Of a DNA stretch of 64,000 nucleotides, positions 44,303 to 53,016 are shown piece by piece. The translations under genes and the position numbers were made by a program. The notes beneath the pieces are model-generated. The model had not been told where the DNA came from, did no database searches, and worked only from the letters and a program-made list of their open reading frames with translations. How positions within the stretch are numbered: position 1 is the stretch's first letter; every line of letters begins with the position of its first letter. The stretch comes from Nostoc mirabile CHAB5784 (lineage in GTDB: Bacteria; Cyanobacteriota; Cyanobacteriia; Cyanobacteriales; Nostocaceae), in the NCBI RefSeq assembly GCF_020829645.1, contig NZ_JAIVFS010000034.1, positions 1 to 64,000 of the forward strand, written 5' to 3'.

Positions 44303-44872
44303 ATGAATTTTCCAGAAATTAATATTCCCGGTGAAGGCACACTGCACGCTCGTTTAATTACTTCCTTGGGTGAAATTATAGTTCTTTTGGAGGAAGACAA
44401 AACTCCCAACACCGTCAAAAATTTTGTAGGTTTAGCAACCGGGACAATCGACTGGAAAGACCCTAAGACAGGTCAATCTCAGAAAGGGACTCCTGCCTAC
44501 GATGGAGTTCGCTTTCACCGAGTCATCCCTGATTTTATGATTCAATGTGGCGATCCCCTGGCTCGTTATCCAGATATGGCCAATCGGTGGGGTACTGGTG
44601 GCCCAGGATATCAATTTGAAGATGAGTTTCATCCTGAATTGAAACACTCTAGTGCCGGTATTCTCTCAATGGCAAATGCAGGACGCGGTACTAATGGTTC
44701 GCAATGGTTCATTACAGAAGGGCCAACGCCTCATCTTGACCGCAAGCACAGTGTTTTTGGTAAAGTTGTCGAAGGTATGGATATAGTCAACCGCATCGCC
44801 AATGTTCCTACAACTAGAGATCGTCCAAATCAAGATGTAGTGTTAGAAAAAGTAGAAATTTTTCGGCAGTAA
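44303..44872 (+). CDS. Cyclophilin-type peptidyl-prolyl isomerase
   Basis: 189 residues, a single cyclophilin domain with catalytic region VRFHRVIPDFMIQCGDP, then GPGYQFEDEFHPELKHSSAGILSMANAGRGTNGSQWFITEGPTPHLDRKHSVFGKVVEGMDIV. It speeds up proline isomerisation during folding. No signal peptide, so cytosolic. A hairpin terminator follows at 44996. Confidence 0.95.
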   Translation: MNFPEINIPGEGTLHARLITSLGEIIVLLEEDKTPNTVKNFVGLATGTIDWKDPKTGQSQKGTPAYDGVRFHRVIPDFMIQCGDPLARYPDMANRWGTGGPGYQFEDEFHPELKHSSAGILSMANAGRGTNGSQWFITEGPTPHLDRKHSVFGKVVEGMDIVNRIANVPTTRDRPNQDVVLEKVEIFRQ

Positions 44873-45525
44873 TTAATACCTCTCTAGGTTAATTTCTACT
44901 CCCTCGAATGAACAAATTGCGCTAGTGTTGTTCCCCCGTTTATTCCTTGTTTAAGGAGGGTTAGGGGGATATTGATACTACAACTTGATTCTTTACAAAC
45001 ATCCTCTGAGAGGATGTTTGTATTTTTTGAGAAGTTGTACATAAATTTTCTAAATTTATTGGTGATAGTTAATACTATTTATTTGTAAGGCTGCGCCAAA
45101 CCCTTTTAACTTCTTTCTTTCTTTCTTTCTTCCTGTCCTACCCTGCGGGAAGCCACTTCGTGTCTATGCGTGCTTTGGGGTTCGTTTTTCTTTCTTCTTT
45201 CCTGTACTTAAATATTCTTTAGCGCATCTTCATACAGAAGTGGTATAACACACCGCCCCACATTGAAAACAAATTTGCCGAAAAATTAAGATTTATTTTA
45301 AAAAAGCAACAGTAATATTGTTAAATTAAGAAGCTAGATTCCAATCAGGAACAAGGTTTGAGCGATGCCTACGCCTACACACCGCAGCTAAAATCCTTAC
45401 AAGTCTTCACTTCATCAGGGATACAACTTTTGAGACAATCAGAAACGATTTAATAATAATCAAGCACTTATAGTCCACTCTTATCGGACTCCGTGTTATT
45501 TCTATTGAAAAGGGAGAACACAAAC
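44873..45525. other. Long intergenic region upstream of chlB
   Basis: 653 bp without a gene. It contains the cyclophilin terminator, a (TTTC)n microsatellite at 45111-45131, a short dispersed repeat (gagcgatgcctacgcctac, about 45360-45380), and near 45470-45490 a small hairpin (agtcc ... ggact) inside the presumed chlB leader. Confidence 0.65.
44996..45020 (+). terminator. Terminator after cyclophilin gene
   Basis: caaacatcctc - tga - gaggatgtttg, an 11-bp perfect stem with a 3-nt loop, followed by tattttttga. Confidence 0.88.
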
Positions 45526-47052
45526 ATGAAATTGGCTTACTGGATGTATGCAGGCCCAGCCCACATCGGCACTCTGCGAATCGCTAGCTCTTTTAAAAAT
45601 GTGCATGCGATCATGCACGCCCCCATTGGCGATGACTACTTTAACGTCATGCGCTCCATGCTATCGCGGGAGAGGGATTTCACTCCGGTAACAACCAGTG
45701 TCGTCGATCGCAACGTTTTGGCACGCGGCTCTCAAGAGAAGGTGGTAGATAACATCACCCGCAAGGATGCCGAGGAACACCCAGATTTGATTGTGTTAAC
45801 TCCCACCTGCACCTCCAGCATTTTGCAAGAAGACCTGCACAACTTTGTCGAACGGGCGCAGTTGGAAGCGAAAGGAGACGTAATGCTAGCGGATGTGAAC
45901 CACTACCGCTACAACGAACTACAAGCTGCCGATCGCACTTTGGATCAAATCGTCCAATACTACATTGAAAAAGCGCGGAAGCGGGGCGAATTGGCTGAGG
46001 GCAAAACAGCAAAGCCCTCGGTTAACATCATCGGTACTACTACCCTCGGTTTCCACAATAATCACGACTGCACCGAACTGAAACGTTTGATGGCTGACTT
46101 GGGAATTGAGGTAAATACCTTAATTCCCGAAGGTGCTTCGGTGAATGACTTGAAGAAGATGCCCAAAGCCTGGTTTAACCTAGTACCTTATCGTGAACTT
46201 GGTTTAACCACAGCTCGTTACCTAGAAGAACAATTCGGCACACCTTATATAGACATTACTCCAATGGGCGTAGTGGAAACTGCCCGTTGTATTCGCAAGA
46301 TTCAGCAGGTAATTAAGGCTCAAGGCGCAGAAGTTGACTACGAAGACTTCATTAACGAGCAAACCCTGCATGTATCTCAGGCTGCTTGGTTCTCCCGTTC
46401 TATTGACTGTCAAAACTTGACTGGCAAAAAAGCTGTAGTCTTTGGTGACAACACCCATGCCGCCGCCATCACCAAGATTTTGGCGCGAGAAATGGGGATT
46501 CATGTTGTTTGGGCTGGAACCTACTGCAAATATGATGCAGACTGGTTCCGCGAACAGGTTAGCGAGTATTGCGATGAAGTGTTAATTTCCGAAGATCATG
46601 GTGAAATTGGGGATGCGATCGCTCGTGTCGAACCTTCTGCCATTTTCGGCACCCAAATGGAACGCCACGTTGGTAAACGTTTGGATATTCCCTGCGGCGT
46701 AATTGCAGCACCAATCCACGTCCAAAACTTCCCCATTGGTTACAAACCATTTATGGGTTACGAAGGCACGAATCAAATTACAGATTTGATCTACAATTCC
46801 TTCACTTTGGGAATGGAAGATCACCTGTTAGAAATCTTTGGTGGTCATGATACCAAAGAAGTAATTACTAGAGGAATTTCTGCTGATTCTGATTTGAATT
46901 GGACAAAAGATGGTCAAGCAGAATTGAATAAGATTCCTGGATTTGTGCGCGGTAAAGTGAAGCGTAATACTGAGAAATTTGCCCGCGATCGCGGTTTCAA
47001 AGAAATCAATGCTGAGGTATTGTACGCCGCCAAAGAAGCTGTCGGGGCGTAG
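45526..47052 (+). CDS. chlB: Light-independent protochlorophyllide reductase subunit B
   Basis: 508 residues, the standard ChlB length. With ChlN it forms the nitrogenase-like NB-protein that reduces protochlorophyllide in the dark, receiving electrons from ChlL. Signature MKLAYWMYAGPAHIGTLRIASSFKN, TPTCTSSILQEDL with the cluster-ligand cysteine region, VVFGDNTHAAAITKIL, and the C-terminal GFKEINAEVLYAAKEAVGA. The start is ATG 45526 with agggagaa nine bases upstream; an earlier in-frame ATG at 45493 is less likely. chlL and chlN are not adjacent. Its 3' end is duplicated at 48225-48292. Confidence 0.97.
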   Translation: MKLAYWMYAGPAHIGTLRIASSFKNVHAIMHAPIGDDYFNVMRSMLSRERDFTPVTTSVVDRNVLARGSQEKVVDNITRKDAEEHPDLIVLTPTCTSSILQEDLHNFVERAQLEAKGDVMLADVNHYRYNELQAADRTLDQIVQYYIEKARKRGELAEGKTAKPSVNIIGTTTLGFHNNHDCTELKRLMADLGIEVNTLIPEGASVNDLKKMPKAWFNLVPYRELGLTTARYLEEQFGTPYIDITPMGVVETARCIRKIQQVIKAQGAEVDYEDFINEQTLHVSQAAWFSRSIDCQNLTGKKAVVFGDNTHAAAITKILAREMGIHVVWAGTYCKYDADWFREQVSEYCDEVLISEDHGEIGDAIARVEPSAIFGTQMERHVGKRLDIPCGVIAAPIHVQNFPIGYKPFMGYEGTNQITDLIYNSFTLGMEDHLLEIFGGHDTKEVITRGISADSDLNWTKDGQAELNKIPGFVRGKVKRNTEKFARDRGFKEINAEVLYAAKEAVGA

Positions 47053-47078
47053 TTTTGGGATTAGCAATTAATTAAATT

Positions 47079-47107
47079 AAAGGGTGTCCTGCATGGATGC
47101 CCTTTTT
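47079..47107 (+). terminator. Terminator after chlB
   Basis: aaagggtgtcc - tgcat - ggatgcccttt, followed by tttgc. Starts 27 nt after the chlB stop. Confidence 0.8.
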
Positions 47108-47233
47108 GCTTATATATCCCTGATTTTCTCATCATGGATGTAATATGCCAATCCGTCATAATTTCGTAGCTTACGGCAATTTCGTATTTTTGATTGCTAA
47201 ATTAAAAATAATAAATTGGTTAAAAATAACATA

Positions 47234-47569
47234 ATGAAAATGCCATCAGGTTTAATAATTCAAGATGGAAAAATAACTAAATACCTACTTATTTATCAAC
47301 CTCAAAGTGATAAATCAAGATATCTAGCTTTAGCAGGATATAATCTTGACAACTGGGAACTTCTTAAGAACGATATAATAAATGCTGTAGAAGGTTCTGA
47401 AATTGCAAAAGCCACCCCTAGTGATTGGGGGACTCAGTTTGAGGTTAAAAGCGAGTGGTCTGGGCCTAGTGGTCGATTAATTAAGGTAATTACTATCTGG
47501 CAACAAGATGAAGAAACAGAATTTGTTAGATTTATAACACTATATCCTGATAAATCACGGGAGAATTAA
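47234..47569 (+). CDS. DUF6883-like protein
   Basis: 111 residues from ATG 47234: PSGLIIQDGKITKYLLIYQ, DKSRYLALAGYNLDNWELLKNDIINAV and WGTQFEVKSEWSGPSGRLIKVITIWQQDEETEFVRFITLYPDK. I associate this compact alpha/beta domain with DUF6883, which sits with DUF4926 in many bacteria and in toxin-like contexts; the assignment is from memory. It is cytosolic. It is the first of three tightly packed genes (next starts 3 nt on) lying between the two chlB 3' ends. Confidence 0.7.
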   Translation: MKMPSGLIIQDGKITKYLLIYQPQSDKSRYLALAGYNLDNWELLKNDIINAVEGSEIAKATPSDWGTQFEVKSEWSGPSGRLIKVITIWQQDEETEFVRFITLYPDKSREN

Positions 47570-47572
47570 ACG

Positions 47573-47824
47573 ATGACAACAGCTAGTTTATTTCAGTGGG
47601 TAGAACTGAAGCAGGATGTTCCTAACAGCCCTGTAAAAGCTGGCGATAGAGGGGTTGTGTTGGATCATCTGCGTCCTACTAAAACTCAGCAAGAGCCAGG
47701 ATATATTTTAGAAATCTTTAAAGACGGTGAAACTCTAAATGTAGTTACTGTGCCTATTTCCTGGGTTAACCCTCTACCTGAAACCTGGGGAAGTATTGAA
47801 CATGATACAAGACAGACAGTTTAA
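47573..47824 (+). CDS. DUF4926-like protein
   Basis: 83 residues: FQWVELKQDVPNSPVKAGDRGVVLDHLRP ... GYILEIFKDGETLNVVTVPISWVNPLPE, a small beta-barrel-like DUF4926 domain. It often pairs with DUF6883, as here (3-nt gap). Its 3' end overlaps the next gene by 23 nt. Function is unknown. Confidence 0.75.
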   Translation: MTTASLFQWVELKQDVPNSPVKAGDRGVVLDHLRPTKTQQEPGYILEIFKDGETLNVVTVPISWVNPLPETWGSIEHDTRQTV

Positions 47825-48176
47825 TACAGAAAAAATCAAACTCATGGCTGACTATGGATGCTATCCACTATGGTGGGTAAGTCCTGAGATTGGCAACATT
47901 AACCCAGAGACATTGCCATTAATTCAAGAAACTATTAAACGCTTGGACAAATGGGAAGAAATTTACAATGCAACATTAAATTGGCAAGATCCTACTAACT
48001 CGCCAGATTTGAGTGCAGAGGTTGAAGCGGCTTTTGAAGAAGAAGGAATTAGTCTGTGGAAGCAATTGCAAACAGAACTTGCACCTAATTATCAAGTTGT
48101 TTATTTCAGTGAGCTATTAGGCAAGGTTTTAACTCATCCTAGTGAATTAGAAGTTTTACGTCCTATTCAGCAATGA
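47802..48176 (+). CDS. Hypothetical protein, third cassette gene
   Basis: 124 residues from ATG 47802: YGCYPLWWVSPEIGNINPETLPLIQETIKRLDKWEEIYNATLNWQDP ... FEEEGISLWKQLQTELAPNYQVVYFSELLGKVL. An all-soluble, aromatic-rich protein that looks like small immunity-type proteins, though I can name no family. It overlaps the DUF4926 gene by 23 nt, so translation is coupled. Confidence 0.68.
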   Translation: MIQDRQFNTEKIKLMADYGCYPLWWVSPEIGNINPETLPLIQETIKRLDKWEEIYNATLNWQDPTNSPDLSAEVEAAFEEEGISLWKQLQTELAPNYQVVYFSELLGKVLTHPSELEVLRPIQQ

Positions 48177-48224
48177 TTTCACGTGATAGAATATAAATCT
48201 AGTGCAGTATCAATAAATTTAATT

Positions 48225-48292
48225 GCGATCGCGGTTTCAAAGAAATCAACGCTGAGGTACTTTATGCCGCAAAGGAAGCTGTCGGGGCTTAA
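48225..48292 (+). pseudogene. Duplicated chlB 3' end (22 codons plus stop)
   Basis: 68 bp begin exactly at a HIP1 octamer (GCGATCGC) and encode RGFKEINAEVLYAAKEAVGA plus a stop, the same amino acids as the chlB C-terminus (46985-47052). All differences from the chlB copy are silent (AAT/AAC, TTG/CTT, TAC/TAT, GCC/GCA, AAA/AAG, GCG/GCT, TAG/TAA). No start codon. A terminator-like hairpin follows at 48323. It marks the far border of the 1.2-kb cassette. Confidence 0.92.
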
Positions 48293-48322
48293 TGATAATT
48301 TAGTTATCAGCTAGAATACATA

Positions 48323-48352
48323 GAAGAGTGTTTCTTTGAAAGAATACTCTTC
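48323..48352 (+). terminator. Hairpin after the second chlB 3' end
   Basis: gaagagtgtttctt / aagaatactcttc (one bulge), about 30 nt after the stop of the chlB fragment. It looks like a former chlB terminator. Confidence 0.65.
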
Positions 48353-48409
48353 TGCTTATGATAAAATAAATTTTATTGTACAAACTAATTTATTAAAAAT
48401 GATGTATTT

Positions 48410-48700
48410 ATGAGCAGCAATCAATTACCCAGCAGTTCTAACGAAAATAGACTATACACCAGACTCATTACAACTCTAAAAATAGTTCAGTTTATCGGTT
48501 ATTTCATTGTAGTCGTTTATTGTTTTATCATATTTTCAATGTTTGGTCAAAGTTTAATTGTTACTGGATATAGTAAAATACTTTTTGGGTATTTAATTAA
48601 TGCGGTAATTGCCTGCATTATTATATATATATTTACAGCAGTATTGATAGCAATAATCGACCTTTTAAGCCGCATAGAACGGAATACAAGGTCTGGATAA
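48410..48700 (+). CDS. Small hypothetical membrane protein
   Basis: 96 residues with two transmembrane helices (about 28-47, VQFIGYFIVVVYCFIIFSMF; about 62-86, LINAVIACIIIYIFTAVLIAI), a polar N-terminus and a short basic C-terminus (SRIERNTRSG). No family is recognised. AT-rich like the cassette before it. Stands alone. Confidence 0.6.
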   Translation: MSSNQLPSSSNENRLYTRLITTLKIVQFIGYFIVVVYCFIIFSMFGQSLIVTGYSKILFGYLINAVIACIIIYIFTAVLIAIIDLLSRIERNTRSG

Positions 48701-48714
48701 TAACTGAGGACTAA

Positions 48715-48873
48715 TCATACATTATTTGGAATTACATAACTAGGTAAGTTGATAACTGTAAGAGCCTTTAAAACATACTGCCTAACCTGTGGAGCAGGAT
48801 GAGTTAAGTTATCTAATAAAAGATGAATAGCTAAATCAGGAATATTTTTCAAGCTTATAGCATTAGGAAATAT
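48715..48873 (-). pseudogene. C-terminal remnant of a HEAT-repeat protein
   Basis: The minus strand reads without stops NAISLKNIPDLAIHLLLDN, then LTHPAPQVRQYVLKALTVIN ... VIPNNV and a stop at 48715. DNLTHP.PQVRQYVLKAL is a HEAT-type helix pair. No start; the frame runs under the antitoxin gene start. It is probably a fragment left by deletion. Confidence 0.5.
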
Positions 48874-48879
48874 CCCACC

Positions 48880-49170
48880 ATGTCCAAGCAGACAAACTTG
48901 ACTGATGCTCGTAACAACCTAGCCGAACTCTGCAATCAAGTAGTTGCAGATAGAGAAGTGGTAATTATCACTCGACAAGAAGGCGAAAACGTCGCCTTAA
49001 TTGCTGTTGATGAACTAGATAGTTTACTAGAAACATCTTATTTACTTCGTTCACCTAAAAATGCAGTCCGTCTGTTAACTGCTTTGGAAAGAGCAAAAGC
49101 TAGAACTTTAAAACCTCAAAATATTAACGAACTACGTCATGAGTTGGGAATTGACGAAGAAGAAGGATAA
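48880..49170 (+). CDS. Phd/YefM-family antitoxin
   Basis: 96 residues: TNLTDARNNLAELCNQVVADREVVIITRQEGENVALIAVDELDSLLETSYLLRSPKNAVRLLTALERAK, typical of Phd/YefM DNA-binding antitoxins, with an acidic C-terminus (ELGIDEEEG) that would hold the toxin. The frame is intact. The partner behind it is frameshifted, so the antitoxin may be free of a working toxin. Confidence 0.88.
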   Translation: MSKQTNLTDARNNLAELCNQVVADREVVIITRQEGENVALIAVDELDSLLETSYLLRSPKNAVRLLTALERAKARTLKPQNINELRHELGIDEEEG

Positions 49171-49449
49171 AACCCAACCCCAAGAAAATAAAGTTCGAGA
49201 TGCTGTATTTCATCCAGAATTTCGGGAAGACCTCGCCTATTGGGTAGGACAAACCGGAAAACTGCGCTTCGGGCTTTTAACTTGGTTGAAGCGATTATGC
49301 GAGATCGTTTTACAGGTATTGGGAAACCTGAACCATTGAAATACTTAGATTCAAATGCTTGGTCGCGGCGACTTACTCAAGAACACCGGATTGTTTATCT
49401 AGTAAGTGATGACCGAATTGATTTTCTTCAAGCTCGATATCACTACTGA
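49139..49449 (+). pseudogene. YoeB/Txe toxin, frameshifted
   Basis: The 5' frame gives AVFHPEFREDLAYWVGQTGK, then the toxin sequence continues in another frame from about 49255 as RKTALRAFNLVEAIMRDRFTGIGKPEPLKYL ... WSRRLTQEHRIVYLVSDDRIDFLQARYHY. The break is at accggaaa (49253-49260), where intact relatives would read GQTDRKTAL; a loss of four bases from an accg direct repeat explains it. Catalytic YoeB residues (E, R, H, Y in the C-terminal half) remain encoded but are out of frame. Confidence 0.82.
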
Positions 49450-49565
49450 AATAGCCAATACCAGTAATGTGACTTTACAGCTACTTTTAGTTATTTTCCT
49501 TACATTGTTAAAATAGCGATGCCTACGGCGGACTGTGCCTACGCACCTCTATTTATTGCAAAAAC

Positions 49566-52112
49566 TTAGTGCGATCGCTTGTATTTTTCTAGCAATTGCG
49601 GCAAGTAATCATAACCGTCCACGCCAATAAATTTAATGATGTTAGTTCGGTACTTTACTATTAATTGCTGTACGGTTTCATCTCCTAATTTACTCTGTAA
49701 AATTGTTAATAACCCAGCCGCTTGCCGCCATTCCATCGCAGCAATTTGCTCTAATAAATACATCCCTAGACAGCTATTGTATACAGCTTTTTCATAATTA
49801 TTCAGGTTGTAGTAACTTTCCGCCAGATACAAAAAGTTCAGCCCTTGCAGATATTTATCACTAGAAAACTGCACCGCCTCACTGCCTTTTTCTAGGTATT
49901 CTACAGCAGCTTGAGGTTTTTCTAAGGCGACGTGAGCAATACCAAGACTGATGTAACAAAGGGCTTGAGTTTGGCGAGCCGCCAAGCTGATACCAAATCG
50001 TGAATCACTCAATTTTTCTGACAATTCCAAACCTCGGTGCAAGTATTCTATTGCTTGTTCATAGACATCTGGTTCTATGCGTTCCATCTGCTGTGCCGCA
50101 AACACTTCGCTATAGCCTAAAGTTGCCAAGGCGTGAGCTTCTCCTAAGCGTTCGCCTGCTTGACGAGCCAAAATTAACGCCCTCTGGCTGTAGTTAATCG
50201 CCTGAGAATAATCTTTTTGAGCAACGCAAACACGGCTATTGTGGTTGAGATTGGCAATTTCACAGGGTTGATCCCCGGCTTGGCGGGCAATTTCTAAGGC
50301 TTCCTGGTGAAATGAGTTAGCCTCTGGATATTTACCTAAAATAAACTGGGAATAGCCCAACAGCGTTAGTATCCGCGCTTTTTCTTGAGTACCTTCCACT
50401 TCTTTTAGTGGTGTATCCAAATAAGCGATCGCATCTCGCAGCGCATCCCTACCGAAAAAGGCAAAAACTCCGCCGTAAAGGGGAAAGTATTCGCGATGGG
50501 CAAAAGTTCTGAGAATTTGTAAGACGATCTGAAAACAGGCTTTCGCTAATTCTTCGCCTTTGCTGCGATCGATACTGGTAGCGATACGGAAACCATTAGA
50601 TAACTCGCACCAAACTGCAGCGAAACTGAGAAAAGTGGCAATGGACGCAGATGTACCCCATTTGGAATCGTATGGTTGTCTTTCAAACCAAGTCACCAAA
50701 CTTTGCTGTATTCTTTGGAGAATTACTGTCAACTCCACCCAGTCTTTCATATCTATATAAGACTGGCGGACAACTACCTCCGTTGTAGATCCGCCATCAG
50801 CCAGTGCAGAAAATAACAGTTTTGGCAAGGGACTGCTGACTTTTAGTGCCCATGAAGCCCAAGGGTCTTGCTTTGGTTGGGACTCTTTCAATCCTAATGG
50901 AGTTGCTGTTGGCTCGTAAATCCAACTGACAAGAGAACCTTCTAATTGCTGATAGGATTCTACGCCGTTAGCAATGCCGATCGCTAGTTGTTGTATTTCT
51001 TGTTTTAGGTGGAGATCCTCGTGAGAAGACACCGCTTCCTTTAACTCTTGCGCCAGTTGTTGTAATTGATTTTGGCTGAAAACTTGGTTTTGGTTGGGGT
51101 CAATAATTTGTAACAAGACTGAAAAGCGAGAAGCTTCTGAGGCTGTGAGAATTTGTTGCACAGCTGCGGTGACTGCGGCTTGATTTCGCTTTTGTTTTTG
51201 GATTCGTTCCCATTCCCCTTGAATACTTTGTAATGCTTTGAGGGTACGATTTAAACGAGCTTTCTTTAACTCAGGAGTCTCTTTTTGGAACAAACTCGCA
51301 GAATTTATCACCTTATCTAGTTCAGATTGGGTGGAATGTGAGCGATCGCTCAAACAGCGTTCAAAGATTTCACCATTACCACTGCTTACATTTTCTATTA
51401 ATTGGCGATATATAAACTCTTTGGAACTGATTTTACCTTTGAGGGCGGTAGTAATAATTTCCTCGATTAACTTTTGATAGCAGTCAGAGAAGGAATTAGA
51501 TGCTGCGGCTGGCGTAGGTTCTGCTGCTAGATTATTTGTTTCAGAAGTAGAGGAATCGGATATTTCTTCTTTAGTTGGCGTTACTAAAGTTTCCTCAGAA
51601 GTAGAGGAATCGGATATTTCTTCTTTAGTTGGTGTTGCTAAAGTTTCCTCAGAAGTAGAGGAATCGGATATTTCTTCTTTAGTTGGCGTTACTAAAGTTT
51701 CCTCAGAAGTAGAGGAATCGGATATTTCTTCTTTAGTTGGTGTTGCTAAAGTTTCCTCAGAATTTATAGGTGAAGCATTTGCTTTAGAATTAGATAAGTA
51801 ATAATCTGCTAAAGAGCCGCAGAGAAACTCTTCACGAAAGCTGTCTATTTTGGCAACTGACTGGATTTTGCGGTAACGACGTTTCTGATACCATAAACCA
51901 GAAATGAGTAAGCCTGCGATGACTCCTATGCCAACTCCTGCCATAGCAACCTTGGCATCTTCTAAAGCTTGATTTTGTTGCCCAGATTCGACAGTCGGAT
52001 TGGAAGATGCACTTTGAGCTATAGCATAGTCACTCGCTGAACTTAGCTGCACGCTAGTGGCGATCGCCGCAAACGACAGTATAAATCTAAATATTAACTT
52101 TGATTTCCACAT
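49566..52112 (-). CDS. Large TPR protein with signal peptide, TM helix and 18-residue repeats
   Basis: 848 residues. The N-terminal part is a signal-like segment (about 8-30) followed by a transmembrane helix (about 52-72, VAMAGVGIGVIAGLLISGLW). Residues about 119-190 hold four 18-residue repeats (SEETLATPTKEEISDSST and its V variant). The central part is helical, and the C-terminal third (about 585-790) contains at least four TPR units (ARILTLLGYSQFILGKYPEA; CEIANLNHNSRVCVAQKDYS; GEAHALATLGYS; GISLAARQTQALCYISLGIA). It looks like a membrane-anchored scaffold; partners are unknown. No operon. Confidence 0.85.
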   Translation of the reverse strand: MWKSKLIFRFILSFAAIATSVQLSSASDYAIAQSASSNPTVESGQQNQALEDAKVAMAGVGIGVIAGLLISGLWYQKRRYRKIQSVAKIDSFREEFLCGSLADYYLSNSKANASPINSEETLATPTKEEISDSSTSEETLVTPTKEEISDSSTSEETLATPTKEEISDSSTSEETLVTPTKEEISDSSTSETNNLAAEPTPAAASNSFSDCYQKLIEEIITTALKGKISSKEFIYRQLIENVSSGNGEIFERCLSDRSHSTQSELDKVINSASLFQKETPELKKARLNRTLKALQSIQGEWERIQKQKRNQAAVTAAVQQILTASEASRFSVLLQIIDPNQNQVFSQNQLQQLAQELKEAVSSHEDLHLKQEIQQLAIGIANGVESYQQLEGSLVSWIYEPTATPLGLKESQPKQDPWASWALKVSSPLPKLLFSALADGGSTTEVVVRQSYIDMKDWVELTVILQRIQQSLVTWFERQPYDSKWGTSASIATFLSFAAVWCELSNGFRIATSIDRSKGEELAKACFQIVLQILRTFAHREYFPLYGGVFAFFGRDALRDAIAYLDTPLKEVEGTQEKARILTLLGYSQFILGKYPEANSFHQEALEIARQAGDQPCEIANLNHNSRVCVAQKDYSQAINYSQRALILARQAGERLGEAHALATLGYSEVFAAQQMERIEPDVYEQAIEYLHRGLELSEKLSDSRFGISLAARQTQALCYISLGIAHVALEKPQAAVEYLEKGSEAVQFSSDKYLQGLNFLYLAESYYNLNNYEKAVYNSCLGMYLLEQIAAMEWRQAAGLLTILQSKLGDETVQQLIVKYRTNIIKFIGVDGYDYLPQLLEKYKRSH
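51541..51756 (-). repeat. Four 54-bp in-frame tandem repeats
   Basis: Period 54 (51541, 51595, 51649, 51703). Copies 1 and 3 carry ggcgttact and copies 2 and 4 ggtgttgct, so a 108-bp pair was duplicated. They code the acidic 18-residue repeats in the TPR protein. Confidence 0.93.
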
Positions 52113-53016
52113 AATCTGATAGTTTAAAAATATGTTATCAATTTCTGGGTTGCTTCTGGTTTAAGGTAGATATCAGACAAAGCAGAGTTTTTCGAGACTA
52201 ACCGCCTCCCTAAGGAGTGGAGAGTCAAAAATAAAACTAACTAGATCCCTTTTTTACCAAGGAAGTTACCTTCATATAGAAAATAAACTTTGTCAACAGT
52301 AGTTTCCAGAAGATGTTCTTATTTCTTAACATTATTTGTGCATTTAGGAATCTTGACAAAGCCAGATGTTAATATCGGTTTTCAAAATATTTGTATCAGG
52401 TATTTCGTAAAATGGTTATAACTTATAGCGATCACATAATCAAACAGCATTGAGATCGATAGCCAATGGCCGCAGAAGTTGGCATAGATCCCATTAGTGC
52501 GTCACCGATAGCATTAGCGAGTCATCTCACTCGGGGAGACGCTTTAGCGCAACGAGCGTCACAGCCCGTCGTAGACATCACCTCTTGGGTTTGGAACGTA
52601 GAGCCATTAAAATGTAAACTTTAAGATACTTGCACCGAGTTTCTAGTATAGTGTGGCGGAAGTTCCCTACCTTAAGGGCTTAAGCTCCTTGCTGGTTTGA
52701 GGTGGTAGCTGGATTTATGCCAAGGTGTACGAAGATACTACCCTATAGCGATCGCTGCGGCAACCCCTGAGGCGATCGCATTCCTTAACGCAGAAATTTA
52801 CTGATAAATAAAAATTAATAGCGAACAAATATCACAATACAAAATTATTACTTCGGGGATCTAAAAGGCAGAATAACCTACTAAAGTTAGAACCGATGTG
52901 TCTCCCATGACGAAGTAAAAAAAAGAATCATAAAAGCCTCGCAATCTCTCTTAGATAAAAAAAGCAGATGCATGTTAATGTTTTAATCTCATTGTCTTCC
53001 CTTTGTTCCTTTCCCT
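52113..53016. other. 904-bp intergenic region upstream of CyRepA1 gene
   Basis: No gene. 52430-52600 is a short dispersed repeat mosaic (gcgtcaccgatagcatt, cccgtcgtagacatc). 52640-52790 is GC-richer with local inverted repeats (aagggcttaag) and HIP1 sites, origin unknown. 52940-53016 is the leader of the replication gene, with an inverted repeat ending on its start codon. I found no iteron array. Confidence 0.6.

Noticed and set aside
51541..51756. Regular 54-bp repeats as a CRISPR array
   Set aside because: The repeats are contiguous, without spacers, in frame, and code an acidic peptide.
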